The notes under the pieces: generated by a model
Database searches by the model: none
The model's input: only the letters and a program-made list of their open reading frames with translations
What the model was told of the DNA's origin: nothing
Shown here: piece after piece, positions 1-10,167 of the stretch
Layout: the number at the start of each line of letters is the position of its first letter
Numbering within the stretch: the stretch's first letter is position 1
Source: Heligmosomoides polygyrus polygyrus
Taxonomy: Eukaryota; Nematoda; Chromadorea; Rhabditida; Heligmosomidae
DNA length: 64,000 nt
NCBI GenBank assembly: GCA_947396885.1
Contig: OX377202.1
Span: forward strand, 67,738,643-67,802,642
Direction of reading: 5' to 3'
Position numbers and translations under genes: made by a program

Positions 1-533
1 CACTCAGTATAGCACGCAGAAGAATGTTCTCAGCACTCCTTCTTCATCTAGCGTTGAGTTCACAGCCTATTGGAGCTTGTCAAGCCTAAAGAAATGTATG
101 ACAGTTCTGTCCAGTCGTCGTGCTTCGAGTCGCTAGGTGTGGCGAATTCCAGAGGTGACTTCATTAGCCACTAATTTTGAGGGAACGTACGGGAAGAATT
201 ATTCCGAGAGACTAGTGTAGTCGAAAACTGGGGGTGAGACGGGAACTTGGTTTCCGCTGTTGAAGAACCACTACAGACAGTGACTTAAGCCTCCCTCCTT
301 TATATATGGTGCGATTTTGTGTCTCTGATTGCCCTATCTCCAATTTGTCAGATAGAAATCGTGGTCGGTTCAGTTTGAGAAACAACCGATAGCACCACTC
401 AAATGATCGATAATATCGATCGATATCGACTGCCTGATCAAAACGCCCAATCTACTGTGGAACGCTCCCGTCGGCCAACATAATCGGGCAACTCCAATCC
501 CGATCGGTTAGGTCCGAGAGCACCACTGGTTAT
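1..533. other. Intergenic, no gene seen
   Basis: No coding frame of note and no recognisable element. The stretch from about 395 to 435 contains several GATC/ATCGAT words in close succession but no clear repeat unit. Confidence 0.5.
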
Positions 534-1260
534 TTGATTGATAGCGTAAATGCCTCTACTTGAACCAAAGTGGGGATATGTGTGCTTCTCACTGTTGTAT
601 TTGTTGTTCAACTACTGCTATCAATCGAATGAAAATCGCTCAGCCGAAATAAATTCGAATAGGAGAATCTTACAGCCCGCAGCTAAGAAGCAGACATATA
701 GCGCATTAAAAGATGAGATCGCGTCATGCACTCCAAAAATGCCACCTAATTGATCCACCAAAGTGGGGATATGTGTGTTCCTCACTGTTGTATTTGTTGT
801 ATTTACGCTATCAATAAATATCGCAACGTCTTAGAAGGGGGCCCAAGCGATAAATAGGAATCATGAGTGGGCGGGAGAAACTGTTGCATGCGCTCGACAC
901 AACGAACTTCGAATGGGAGAATCTTACTTACAGCCTAGCTAATGAGCAAGCATATGGCGCAATAAAAGACGAGGTCGCACCATGCCTTCGAAAAGTTCAT
1001 CGCAGCTTTTAATCGACTGATAGTGTATAAACCACTTAATCACAAAGGTGGGATATGTATGTTCCTCACCGTTGTGTTTGTTGTTGAACTTCTGCTATCA
1101 CACGAATAAAAATCCGACAGCTTGGAAGGGTGTAGAAAGTAGGAAGTTTATGTGGGCTGGAGAAACTGATGGGCTCAATCCAACCAACTTAGAATGGGAG
1201 AATCTTACTTACAGCCTACAGAATCAGGCGCAAAACGGCTCTGGTGGGCAGCGCTCATCG
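534..1260. repeat. Three diverged tandem units of 200-275 bp
   Basis: Three successive segments (about 534-735, 736-1010 and 1014-1260) share the same order of words. Each has an AAAGTGGGGATATGTGTG-like start, then CACTGTTGTATTTGTTGT, then GGGAGAATCTTAC and a short A-rich close. Unit 1 lacks about 80 bp found in units 2 and 3. Open frames start in units 1 and 3 at equivalent places, but they diverge in sequence and unit 2 has no counterpart, so coding is unlikely. I do not recognise the family. Confidence 0.7.
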
Positions 1261-1269
1261 TGTTAAGTG

Positions 1270-2190
1270 GTTGTCAGTCCCTTTAAGAAGCACACGAGTA
1301 GATATAAGTGGTACAACTAGCAGTGGGGATCAAATAGGCTGGGGCGAGAGGTCCACGATGTAGGAACGCCCAATCCGTCGTTTTGTGCTGTATGAAAATT
1401 CAAAATTATCAGCAGCACTGGTGGGTTCTAGCCCTATGGTGAACCAAGTTAGTTCACTTCTGCTGTGAACGGGCATATATGTGCCTTCCTACCAAAGGGC
1501 ATACTCTAACGTGTAGAGCGAGGAGCACTAGAATAGGGCCGCAGATTCTCACCACAACACTGACATCAACTTAAGACTCTCGAAGAGAAACAAAGTGAAA
1601 CGGTGGCAAAGGCAGTAACGAAGAGTGGCACTATGGATTAACACAGCAGGAGCTGTTCTCAAAAAAGGGAAGGCGGAAGCTCGCACACATCAGAAGGTTA
1701 TGCCCGAACACAGAGAAAGTAGCAAGAACAGGAATGAGCAGTGACCTCGGCCATGCGCACAGGCGGCAGAGTTGTACCCTGCGGTAACACAACTGTAGCA
1801 GCACCTAATTGCAAGCACTAATTGACCGGTAGCAAGGACAGGAGCCTTCAAGGGGGTGAGTTCGAAGCAGTAGCCACCCAACACGTGCGCGGCCAGAGCC
1901 GCGGCGCCGGCCTGTTTCCCAACGCCTCACGTGTCCTCCTCGGCAGCGGCGATTGCTCACCTCTCTGCGCTTCCCATCGGAGAGAGAAGTCGACAACCTG
2001 CCTCAAACTTGGGTGATTAAACATTCGAGCCCGCGGAGTTTACGAATTTTCCCACGGTCACGTTGAGACAAAAAAACCCTCCTCTATTATATATGGTGGG
2101 ATCCTCTCACCTAGCCAGAACACATAAAATTTGGACGGCGAGTGGCCAAAAATCTACTTCACTGGAGGAACGTAGCTCTGCTCGTCTTCT
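1270..2190. other. Intergenic, no gene seen
   Basis: Short overlapping frames on both strands around 1690-2016 have no family resemblance. I see no repeat, splice-supported exon or transposon end here. Confidence 0.45.
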
Positions 2191-2193
2191 ATA

Positions 2194-3031
2194 AGGGTGT
2201 CTTAAAAGTTTTGAGAAAATTCATAACTTTTATTGTATTCAAACTACAACTGAACAAAGGCCTAGTCAGTCAATAATGTATGATCCTTTGGTGGCTACAA
2301 TCTTCCTCTATCGTTCGGGCAGGGAGACAAATCGCTCTCCCCAAAAAGAAGCAGGGCGTGACGCTGCCCATTCGTCGACTGCTCGCGCGATGTCTTCGTT
2401 GTTGTGAAACTGCCCCCACGGCAGAAGTGCTCGAGACTTAGGAAAACGTGAAAATCACAGGGAGAGATCCGGGGAGTAAGGTGGGTGGGATAGCCAGACG
2501 ATTTTAAGCTTCTCTAGCTGGCTCTGGGCAATCTTTTCTGAGTATGGCCACTATCGTCTCAGTCCAAGCTACCGTTTGTGTAGGGAGAGTAGAGAAGAGC
2601 AGACCATCACGCGTGTGTTTTGCTCGGCGGCTATCAGATCGTGAGGTATGTACAGTATGAGGACGCTTTGCCACAAGACCGGATCGAGCAGCATCGTCGA
2701 GGGAGAAGTCTCCTTTTGCGAATCGATCGAACCAGCGGTACACCGTAGCAGCGGAGGGGGACTCGGGACCCATCAGCAAGATAACCTGTTGATGGACCTC
2801 GGTTGGGTTGAAGCCGGAGCAGAAGCGTCGAAGCAAAATGGTGCGGTAGTCAGTGATAAGACTGACGGATTTTCGTAACCTAGGAGCAAGGCGACAGTAT
2901 TGATTGAGGTTTAGATCAAAACGCTATAATCTACAAGAAAGCATAGTAATATTATATAACTCGGAACCTGTGAGAAGATATGTCATTTTATCTGGATGCA
3001 TCAAAAATTCTCAAAACTTTCCGGACATCCT
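2194..3031 (-). mobile_element. Decayed mariner transposon
   Basis: The left end (AGGGTGTCTTAAAAGTTTTG) is matched in inverted orientation by the right end (CAAAACTTTCCGGACATCCT). Each end is flanked by a TA dinucleotide (2192-2193 and 3034-3035), the mariner target. The element is about 840 bp, shorter than a full mariner of about 1.3 kb, and holds both ends of a transposase gene on the minus strand but not its middle. It is non-autonomous. Confidence 0.8.
2330..2836 (-). pseudogene. Mariner transposase, internally deleted
   Basis: The minus strand opens with about 55 residues typical of the mariner N-terminal helix-turn-helix. They contain EVHQQVILLMGPESPSAATV and end in a FAKGDFSLDDAARSG-like turn. 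Downstream at 2466-2492 the frame reads HPPYSPDLS, the mariner C-terminal signature just before the last catalytic Asp, then a stop, then a readable tail ending near 2310 (AVDEWAASRPASFWGERF). The DDD core between the two parts is missing, so no active enzyme can be made. The sequence between about 2510 and 2650 is frame-shifted relative to the family. Confidence 0.8.
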
Positions 3032-3142
3032 GATAAAACTCGTCCAAGGCGGGCTCATCAACCGTCACTCCACCTCAATCAGGGCGGCGGCACGCTACCG
3101 TAATCCGAGGATATGTATAAGGTACGAAGCTCTCTTCTCTTA

Positions 3143-3285
3143 AGGCCCTCACAGAGTTCTGCGGCAACGCCGCTCGCCGCAATGGTTAAGGATAGGGCAA
3201 GGACGCCGCCGACGGCGAGCTCTGCGTCTCTGCCCTATGGTTAAGTATGGGGCCGCGGCGCTGCCGCAGAACTCTGTGAGGGCCT
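3143..3285. mobile_element. Palindromic MITE, family 1, copy 1 (143 bp)
   Basis: The ends AGGCCCTCACAGAG and CTCTGTGAGGGCCT are exact inverted repeats, and the arm symmetry continues for about 30 bp with one mismatch. The element is flanked by a direct TTA (3140-3142 and 3286-3288). A 3-bp TTA/TAA duplication is what PIF/Harbinger-type MITEs leave. The GC-rich interior contains TTAACCATAGGGCAG-type words. A second copy in the opposite orientation lies at 63209-63346. Confidence 0.8.
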
Positions 3286-3289
3286 TTAG

Positions 3290-3940
3290 CCAAGGCTCAA
3301 AATCCACTTCCGTAAATAAAGGCAGGCCTGACCACTGCCATGTACTGTTTCAATATTCATGTTTGTCGTCCAGATTACTTCCGATGTAGCGAAACTCCAC
3401 CTTCTCCTTTCTAGCTTCTCTTTGGTAGTTCAGGACGGGTCCAATGTATGCGGCCGACAAATTTGGTCTTATGTTTAGCCGCAGGCCTTCTTCTGAGAGA
3501 CTTTCAGCTTCGGCTGCACCTTCCCCTCCTATTTTTTCTGGTTATTGGATGTTAGGGCGATGTCGTTCTCGTAGAATGGTCCCTCTGCCTGGACACCGCT
3601 TACTACATTGCCTAACGTCAAAAGAAGAAGAGAAACGAAGTTAGTTTCATGAACTCCAATTCCTCTTCTTAGTAGCATTAACTAGTCCTTCCCTCTACTC
3701 TCCTTCCCTCAGCACCAGGGCTTTGCTGAAATTTTTTCGCGAAAAGCGGAACACGGAATGCGGAAAACGAAAGAGCTGAAATTGAGCGGAAACCGGAATA
3801 CGAAACACGTAAGCGGAGATAACTCAAAACTCATTACTTTATTTAATTTTTCATTAATATATATCTATAACAGTAAAAGCTATTAACGAATTTAGGAAGC
3901 GGGCAAATATATACATGTGTCTCTTTTCCAGCAACATATA
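3290..3940. other. Intergenic, no gene seen
   Basis: No recognisable element. Around 3735-3820 there is a GCGGAA/CGGAA-rich stretch with a degenerate short period. A frame near 3444-3644 has no visible homology. Confidence 0.4.
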
Positions 3941-4238
3941 AAAAGGATAAAAGGATAAAGGACGGCGTTACTCAATCTCTTTTGGGATGCGCCAGCGCAT
4001 TCTACTTCTACGGGATGTCGTGGAGGCGACATGAATGCGTATTTGGCCATACAATAACTTGCGGTGGCCAGCCGATGAACAAGTCAGCGCTTTATCCTTC
4101 CCAGACAAGTCTGGTACCAATTCACCGACCCCGGAGGGATGGAAGGCTTGGTTGGCCTGGGCGGGAAATCCGAACCAGGAACCTGGTATCGGGTGCACGC
4201 GACAGTCGCGCCTCCTCCGACTGCGCTACACGCGCCCC
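3941..4238 (-). mobile_element. tRNA-headed SINE (family A), near full length
   Basis: On the minus strand the element starts with GCGCGTGTAGCGCAGTCGG. This holds an A-box (TAGCGCAGTCGG), and about 50 bp later comes a B-box-like GGTTCGGATTTCC, so the head is tRNA-derived with an internal pol III promoter. A body of about 200 bp follows and ends in repeated CCTTTAT units at 3941-3960. Related copies lie at 7791-7994, 8440-8630 and 51709-51994. Open frames across this region on both strands are by-products of the repeat. Confidence 0.85.
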
Positions 4239-4244
4239 AGCAAG

Positions 4245-5805
4245 ATATAACAATAAAAATCCTTGTATTCGCATCATTAGTAACATGAATCTTCAAACAT
4301 AGCTAGGTAACAAATCGAAATTTATGCAAAATCTTTCTCTAAATAGGAAGAAAGTATTTTAAACACAATAAACCCAGCCGATGAGTAAGATGCCAAAGAT
4401 TTCGCCACTCATGATGCTTAACTTATCTGCACTCTGTCTTACTGAATGCCCGATCTATCCTGACTGGGAGTGGGCAGCACAAATTGTAAGGTCACAGTTG
4501 CGTACGGTATCCCACAACACGACGCCCACAGGGGTGAAACGTTCTACCCCTTCGTTCCCCTGACCCGCCCAACCCCAACCCCCTGGGCTTACTCGAGAAG
4601 TGACTGCCTTAAGAGATAGTGTAGACGTAGACATTTGCCACGCCTCTGTTGAAAGGGCGGGGGTAGAACGCGGGGGCAGTCCTTGGGTACACCGTGCTGC
4701 CCGCACCATCCTATTTGGACAAGTTTGCTGCGCGCGAAACCGTCGTTAACTTGCGTGACGTCGTCCAAAAAACCTAACAGCTGGTAGGAGACGATTGAGA
4801 AGAGCATCTCGGGGAAATCTGAAGTCATTTTCCAGTCGGTTCGGGTATGGAGGAAGTTGGGGAAAGGAGAACGTCGCTCTTCTCTCTAGATTCTTTCAAT
4901 TTTCGCCACAATTCTTCAAATTTTCGCCTCAACTAGAGACTATGGGTATTCCGGTGAGGAGTTCTACATTGAAGGCTTATCCGTAATTGTGCGCAAAACC
5001 GGCTCACCGTTAACTCTTTCCAAGGATTGGACAATTTTCCTTGTGGACATGTCTCGCTAAAATGTTGCTGTACTTGTCGAAAAATGCGGACGACGCCTTA
5101 GTACTGAGCAATGTGGCGGGACCCGAAGAAAGCTTTGGCGCTGCAGCTGAGTGGCTACTTCGCGACGAGAATAATGTGAGCAAGATTCTGACTGTTGTCT
5201 TAAGAACGAAATCAGTCCACGATAGAGCTGCAGAGCCAAAGGAAGTAATTAGAAGGTTAGATTGGTTCGCATTGGCACCATAGCATCATTGGGCAGTAGC
5301 TGAAGCTCTGAGACAAACTCAAACGACGGGGTGGAGAGGAAATACATCGCATACTTTCCTCCCTCTAGGATCGATCCGATGCTCTTATGGGAAGCAATGC
5401 TAGCAGCTTAAAAGTGCTTTCAGAACTCTGATCTAGAATTGTTGTTCCAAGGCAGACCTAAGATTACTAGGGAAGAAAGGTAAGGACGCTCCGGATAAGG
5501 AATTTTATTCTTGATTCGAACACTTATGAAACCTTTGTTGATCAGTATGAATACCCAAGTGATACAGCTGGCGAACCAAGATTGGTATAGATCCTTTATT
5601 CCGGCTAAGGTTTCGGCGTAACCGCCTTCTTCAGAGCTGGGAAGAGTTAAGTAGAGTTTGAAAAACCATCCGTCCAAGAACGAATTCAGACCACAGCGGT
5701 GAATCAGAGGTTGGAAGGAGAGGGAGACGAAGCACGAGGAGGTAACTCAAATAGTCCAGTGCAGTTGGGCGAAAAGTACCCCTTTTAAGGCGACACATGA
5801 GTGGA
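4245..5805. other. Intergenic, no gene recognised
   Basis: Several 60-85-codon frames on both strands overlap one another and have no recognised family or splice support. I see no transposon ends. The frame at 5041-5283 (+) reads smoothly for 80 codons but resembles nothing I know. Confidence 0.4.
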
Positions 5806-5810
5806 TGAGG

Positions 5811-6493
5811 TCACCTGCGATTCACCCTCCAAGCGATCCTCTCGCAGATGTCCTCCGGTTCAAGACCGCAAAGGTCAACGTACGTGGCCAGCTCCTGTAT
5901 CAATGCTACGCGCTCCTCCTTCCTGTTCATTGTGGGGTTCCTAGCGGCAATCCACGGCGCTTTTAGTGGTTTGCGCGCCGAGAACTCGAACTCGCGTGCC
6001 AATATCGTCACCTCCACGTCAACCCCCGCGCCACTGTGGCCTCGCAGCCTGTGCTCACCCAGCGGACCGGAGATATCGTACCTACGAAGCATGCCCGAAT
6101 GATCTTTAACGCGCTCCCCAAGGGGTCTACCCGTCTCGCCGATATACTCGCAACCCTTGCAATTTATAAGGTGTACCACACCTGAGACCATGGAGTCTCC
6201 CTCCATACCGAATGGGCAAATAATGCACTGGCGAGACTTACAGCTGGAATCGTATAGTCGATTGCTAACGAGACGTGCCTTGAGATTGGCCGGCGGAACC
6301 TCGATCATACAGGTCATGCTATCAAGACCAAGAGGCTTCGCGAATGTAGATTCGCACTTTGCTACTGAAATCATCCGAGACAAAAGGCTCATGGAAAGGA
6401 ATTTTGTTGTTGCTCTGATGTCTCTCTGCTGTTGCCGATGTTCGATGACCTTTAGACAGGCTCCGTTCGGGGTACCCGTTGGACACCGCGATT
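5811..6493 (-). pseudogene. GIY-YIG endonuclease domain, Penelope-type
   Basis: The minus strand is open for about 225 codons up to the scaffold gap. Its centre reads VVHLINCKGCEYIGETGRPL: a GIY-like strand, a Cys pair, YIG, and the following Arg (in ERVKDH), as in a GIY-YIG nuclease. Just upstream are more cysteines (C..RQCIIC), resembling the Cys/His zinc motif before the nuclease in Penelope-like retroelements. In those elements the domain nicks DNA for insertion and sits C-terminal to the RT. The N-terminal side is lost in the 200-N gap, so the link to any RT is unknown. The frame ends at a stop at 5811 with no downstream partner. It may be a fragment rather than a whole gene. Confidence 0.65.
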
Positions 6494-6693
6494 NNNNNNN
6501 NNNNNNNNNNNNNNNNNNNNNNNNNNNNNNNNNNNNNNNNNNNNNNNNNNNNNNNNNNNNNNNNNNNNNNNNNNNNNNNNNNNNNNNNNNNNNNNNNNNN
6601 NNNNNNNNNNNNNNNNNNNNNNNNNNNNNNNNNNNNNNNNNNNNNNNNNNNNNNNNNNNNNNNNNNNNNNNNNNNNNNNNNNNNNNNNNNNNN
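6494..6693. other. Assembly gap (200 N)
   Basis: There are exactly 200 undetermined bases. The open frames on either side read through only because N codons are not stops, so any fusion across the gap is unproven. Confidence 0.99.
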
Positions 6694-7193
6694 TTCCCCT
6701 CAATAGACCCAGACTCGTTTACGTCTGTCGCCATATACTCAGATTTTGTAACGTTTAGCTTAAGCCCTGCACGACAAACGCCATGCACTTGTCGCTCAAA
6801 GTCCACCTTGCCTTCAGCGGCAAGCACCACGTCATCTGCATATGGCCTCAAAGGAGTAGGTTTCTGAAGGTCTCGCGAAATGACATCCATTACGACAATA
6901 AAAAAGTGTGGAGAAAACATGGAACCTTGGTGAACTCCGATGGAGTTTGGAAACTCCGTCTATGTGCCGGCCGGCGCTCGCATGTGACTCTTAGGACAAG
7001 AGTAAAGAAGGTGTGCACCTACTCAATAAGTTCTTCAGGAATACCGTGCTGTCGTAGAGCGTACAGCGTGACCTCACGCGACACACGATTGAATGCTTTC
7101 TTCAAGTCAAGAAAAGCCAGATGCGGCGGTTTTTGTTTCTCGCACTGTCTTCCTACAAGAAGACGAACAGCGTGAATGGCATCGATGGTGCCA

Positions 7194-7236
7194 CAGCCGG
7201 CTACGAGGCCAAACTGGTTGGCCTCGTAGCCGGCTG
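7194..7236. repeat. Perfect 19-bp inverted repeat inside RTE copy A
   Basis: CAGCCGGCTACGAGGCCAA at 7194-7212 is followed by the 5-nt spacer ACTGG and then its exact reverse complement at 7218-7236. The other RTE copies here have only the first arm, so the second arm arose locally, most simply by template switching. Confidence 0.85.
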
Positions 7237-7439
7237 AGGCCTAAGCCTGACGCCCTCGCGAATACGTCCATTCACAATTCGCTCGAAGATTTTCATGCTG
7301 TGTGAGAGTAGTCGTATTGGACGGTAAGTTGTGCAATCCGCAGGGCTGTCCCTCCTGTTCCAGATTGGGTTTGTCGTGCTTTGCTACCAAATTCCATGAT
7401 CCTTCTTCTCCGCAACAACCTGGTGGATAAATTTTGCTA

Positions 7440-7660
7440 GCCACTATATGCTCTCGCAAAAATTTCGAATATTCGAATGGTTTCCAATACCGAAAATTTT
7501 GAAGCATTCGAAATCGAATATATTCGAAAAACGCGATTTTTTGAACATTCGAATTTGATTACATTCGAAAAACACGATTTTTCGAATATTCGCATTCGAA
7601 TTTTCAAATTCGAATGCAAATCATTCAAATATCTATTCGAATGGGTCATTCGAGCATAAC
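7440..7660. repeat. AT-rich block of TTCGAA / ATTCGAAT words
   Basis: More than a dozen TTCGAA-type palindromic hexamers or near-variants occur in about 200 bp (for example TTTCGAATATTCGAAT, CATTCGAAATCGAATATATT). The block sits exactly where the RTE RT sequence is broken, so it behaves like an inserted or expanded repeat. The open frames on both strands through it reflect the self-complementary composition. Confidence 0.75.
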
Positions 7661-7790
7661 TATATTAGCCACTCAGTGCGCCCAGCGCCTCGTCTTCCAT
7701 AGATCTGCCGCTAAGTCGTCGGGGCCGGCAAAAGGCAAAAGGTATCGACAGGTTGACCAATGCTGAATAATTTTGTTTATGTTTCTGCAG

Positions 7791-7994
7791 GGCGCGTGTA
7801 GCGCAGTCGTAGGAGGCGCGACTGGCGCGTGCACCCGATACCAGGTTCCTGGTTCGGATTTCCCGCCCAGGCCAACCAAGCCTTCCATCCCTCCGGGGTC
7901 GGTGAATTGGTACCAGACACGACATCCCGTAGAAGTAGAACGCGCTGGCGCATCCCAGAAGGGATTGAGTAACGCAGTCCTTTATCCTTTATCC
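7791..7994 (+). mobile_element. SINE family A, internally deleted, with 15-bp TSD
   Basis: The tRNA-like head (GGCGCGTGTAGCGCAGTCG, then CTGGTTCGGATTTCC) matches the copy at 3941-4238. The body jumps from GGTACCAGACAC to GACATCCCGTAG, removing roughly 90 bp. The tail is repeated CCTTTAT. The 15-bp sequence TTTATGTTTCTGCAG is present immediately before (7776-7790) and after (7995-8009) with no mismatch. That target-site duplication indicates LINE-type target-primed insertion of an already deleted variant. Confidence 0.9.
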
Positions 7995-8439
7995 TTTATG
8001 TTTCTGCAGATTATGCACTTCGGAATATGACTTTCATTATCCATTTCTCGGCACATATAGAATGGGTAGTTAGAAGAAAAAATCACGTGCATGCGATAGA
8101 GGGTAGACAGATCCTGCCTCATATCTCGCTATACGATTCAACATACTAAAACCCAGTTCTGCACTGCAATGGAAGTAAGAAGGTTTAACGAAGAAAAAAG
8201 GCGGTAGAGTGTTCTATTCGCAGGGCTTTGGGCTAAGATGCCAACCAGACGTTTGGCTGATAGGCTGCTCAACGTCTGGTATGAAATAAACTGTGAAAAT
8301 TTTGGAGAACAACTAGCCTGCTCGAATCATCGCGGGCCTCTAGGTAACTATCGAAAGGTAACTTTTAGAATTAATTGATGACCTACCGCCACATACTTTA
8401 TAATGGAATCTAGGGAACAATCTACTATATTGCTATAAA

Positions 8440-8630
8440 ATAAAGGATAAGGACATCGTTACTCAATCCTTTTAAGATGCGCTACGCATCCTGCTTCTAC
8501 GGGTTGTCTTGAAGGCGATTTGAATTCGTATTTGGCCATACAATGACTTGCGGTTGCCAGCCGATGAACAAGTCAGTGCTTTATCCCTCGCTTTATCCCT
8601 GGTATCAATTGTTACACCGGAGGATTGACA
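8440..8630 (-). mobile_element. SINE family A, old 5'-truncated copy
   Basis: The minus strand carries the 3' body of the SINE (the GCCAAATACGAATTC, ACAACCCGTAGAAGCAGGAT and AGTAACGATGTCCTTATCC words) but no tRNA head. Many substitutions relative to the other copies suggest it is older. Confidence 0.75.
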
Positions 8631-9160
8631 TTGTTAAATATGCCATATATCTTATATGTTGAATATGTTAAACATGCCGGATGAAACCGTAGGAGTTGAA
8701 GAATATATTTGATTCTGCATAGTCTTCATACATATCTCTTTCACAGTCTTATTTTCGCTGATATCTACGAAAGTTCCCAGAGCTGAAATCGCAATGCCTA
8801 CATTATGATGTGAAAATAAAAAATGTACATGGGCTCTAACAGTCTAATTGCTCACAAGTACAAAATTTCTAAGCCGTTAATTACAGCAAAAAAGAGAGAG
8901 TAACATTGTACCATTACAGAACACCTCGTCTTTATACACTGATGATTCCGCCCCTACAATTAATGAGAATGGCGATCTAAAAAAAAAACCGTTGATGCAA
9001 GCACTTGCCCCACCTCGCGCATAGATCATTTGATAACGGTATTCAAGCAGTGTGCTTTTGAGACTGACTGATATTCGAGTTCGATTCATTTTGCTTATGA
9101 CTTCTCCATGTATCGGTTATTGCTTGCTGTTAGTGAAGTCTGGAAATTGCAATTCCTTCC

Positions 9161-9554
9161 TTAACTCATGGGCGTTCAACTCCACATTCATGGGCATTTT
9201 TAGTCCTTTCCTTTTATTATGCAGCTAATAATGCTTCATGTCACTTCTGATAGACCCGAGCTTCTAGCATGTTTATGCAAATTTTGCAGTTTATCTAGCA
9301 AACGCAAGAAAACAAAAGTGCTCCATTTGTCCATGGCGATAGCAGTGGAATGTCATCAGCAACACGAAACTCTCAACGCGACGCTTTGGGCACTCACATT
9401 AATTATAACTTGGTGTGAGTTTCTTGCTCCGCTTTCGATGTTTTCCTTCACAGTTCGTCGGTTCACAAGAATGCACTACTGCAACAGAAATACAAGTTCT
9501 ACTAGGCAGTTCCACACAACAGAAATAGCCTAGCTCAGTTCACCACAGGGATAG
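9161..9554. repeat. Dispersed repeat R, copy 1
   Basis: About 390 bp are nearly identical to 52619-53013, from TCATGGGCGTTCAA to CACAGGGATA. A 104-codon frame at 9219-9533 is present in both copies with only a few differences. The copies are so similar that this does not show selection, and the peptide resembles nothing I know. Copy 2 abuts a scaffold gap on one side and a segmental duplication on the other. Confidence 0.85.
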
Positions 9555-10167
9555 ACCAAACTATGTAATGCTGTGTAAATTTTTCAATTTTAGTGCAACA
9601 CAAAATACTCACTAGGGGTGGCGATGTGCCAAATGCCACTAACTGCTTGCTTCTGCGAGTCGAGCCAAACACGGACACTCGAATGCAGGCGACAGGCCCT
9701 ATTGACAGGCCGGCCTATGAACACTCTGTGTTACATCATATGGTCGATGACGTTTATGAGCTTTTGAGATAATGCTACGGCGTCCGCGAGAGCCGAGACG
9801 CATCCGCAAAGCCCGGCGAGTGTGAAAAGTGTGCGAGGGTCTCTGATGCGAGCACGGCATCGGGGGCAGCTGAACTTGACCGAAAGTCCCGTAACGTAGG
9901 CAAGACCCACGTAGGCGTAATGCTACTACGAGAGGAGCAGCCCACATTTGAACGAGTTTTTACCCGTTTGACCTAAGCCCTCTCGCGGAAACTTGCATTA
10001 CACGTATGTACGTGTCAGTTTGCGTACAACGTAGGAAATTACACGTCACTATATCCGGCTGCTACGCTTAAGTCGGTCGAACCCCATGGGCTGCCCCCCG
10101 TGGGATCGTTGGGTCCCCGCGTAACAACGTTGAATGTGGGCACGTTGACGGGCCGCTCGTGCGAGTT

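Larger units (their letters stand above)
6694..7725 (-). pseudogene. RTE-type reverse transcriptase, decayed (copy A)
   Basis: Read on the minus strand, 7725-7675 encodes GPDDLAADLWKTRRW, the conserved start of the RTE RT domain. After an AT-rich interruption (7440-7660) the frame resumes with the IPIW, PADC.TYRPI and LLSHSMKIFER segments, though frame-shifted. It ends at the gap with VVMDVISRDL and the catalytic YADDVVLA box. All these match the better preserved element at 21.3-24.4 kb. A local fold-back at 7194-7236 and several shifts make it inactive. The 5' endonuclease is absent. Confidence 0.75.

Noticed and set aside
4455..5283. Frames of 79-84 codons that might be small genes.
   Set aside because: Lengths are within chance expectation for this many bases; there is no splice context, homology or second copy to compare.
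6452..6706. Open frames spanning the N run.
   Set aside because: They exist only because undetermined codons are not stops.
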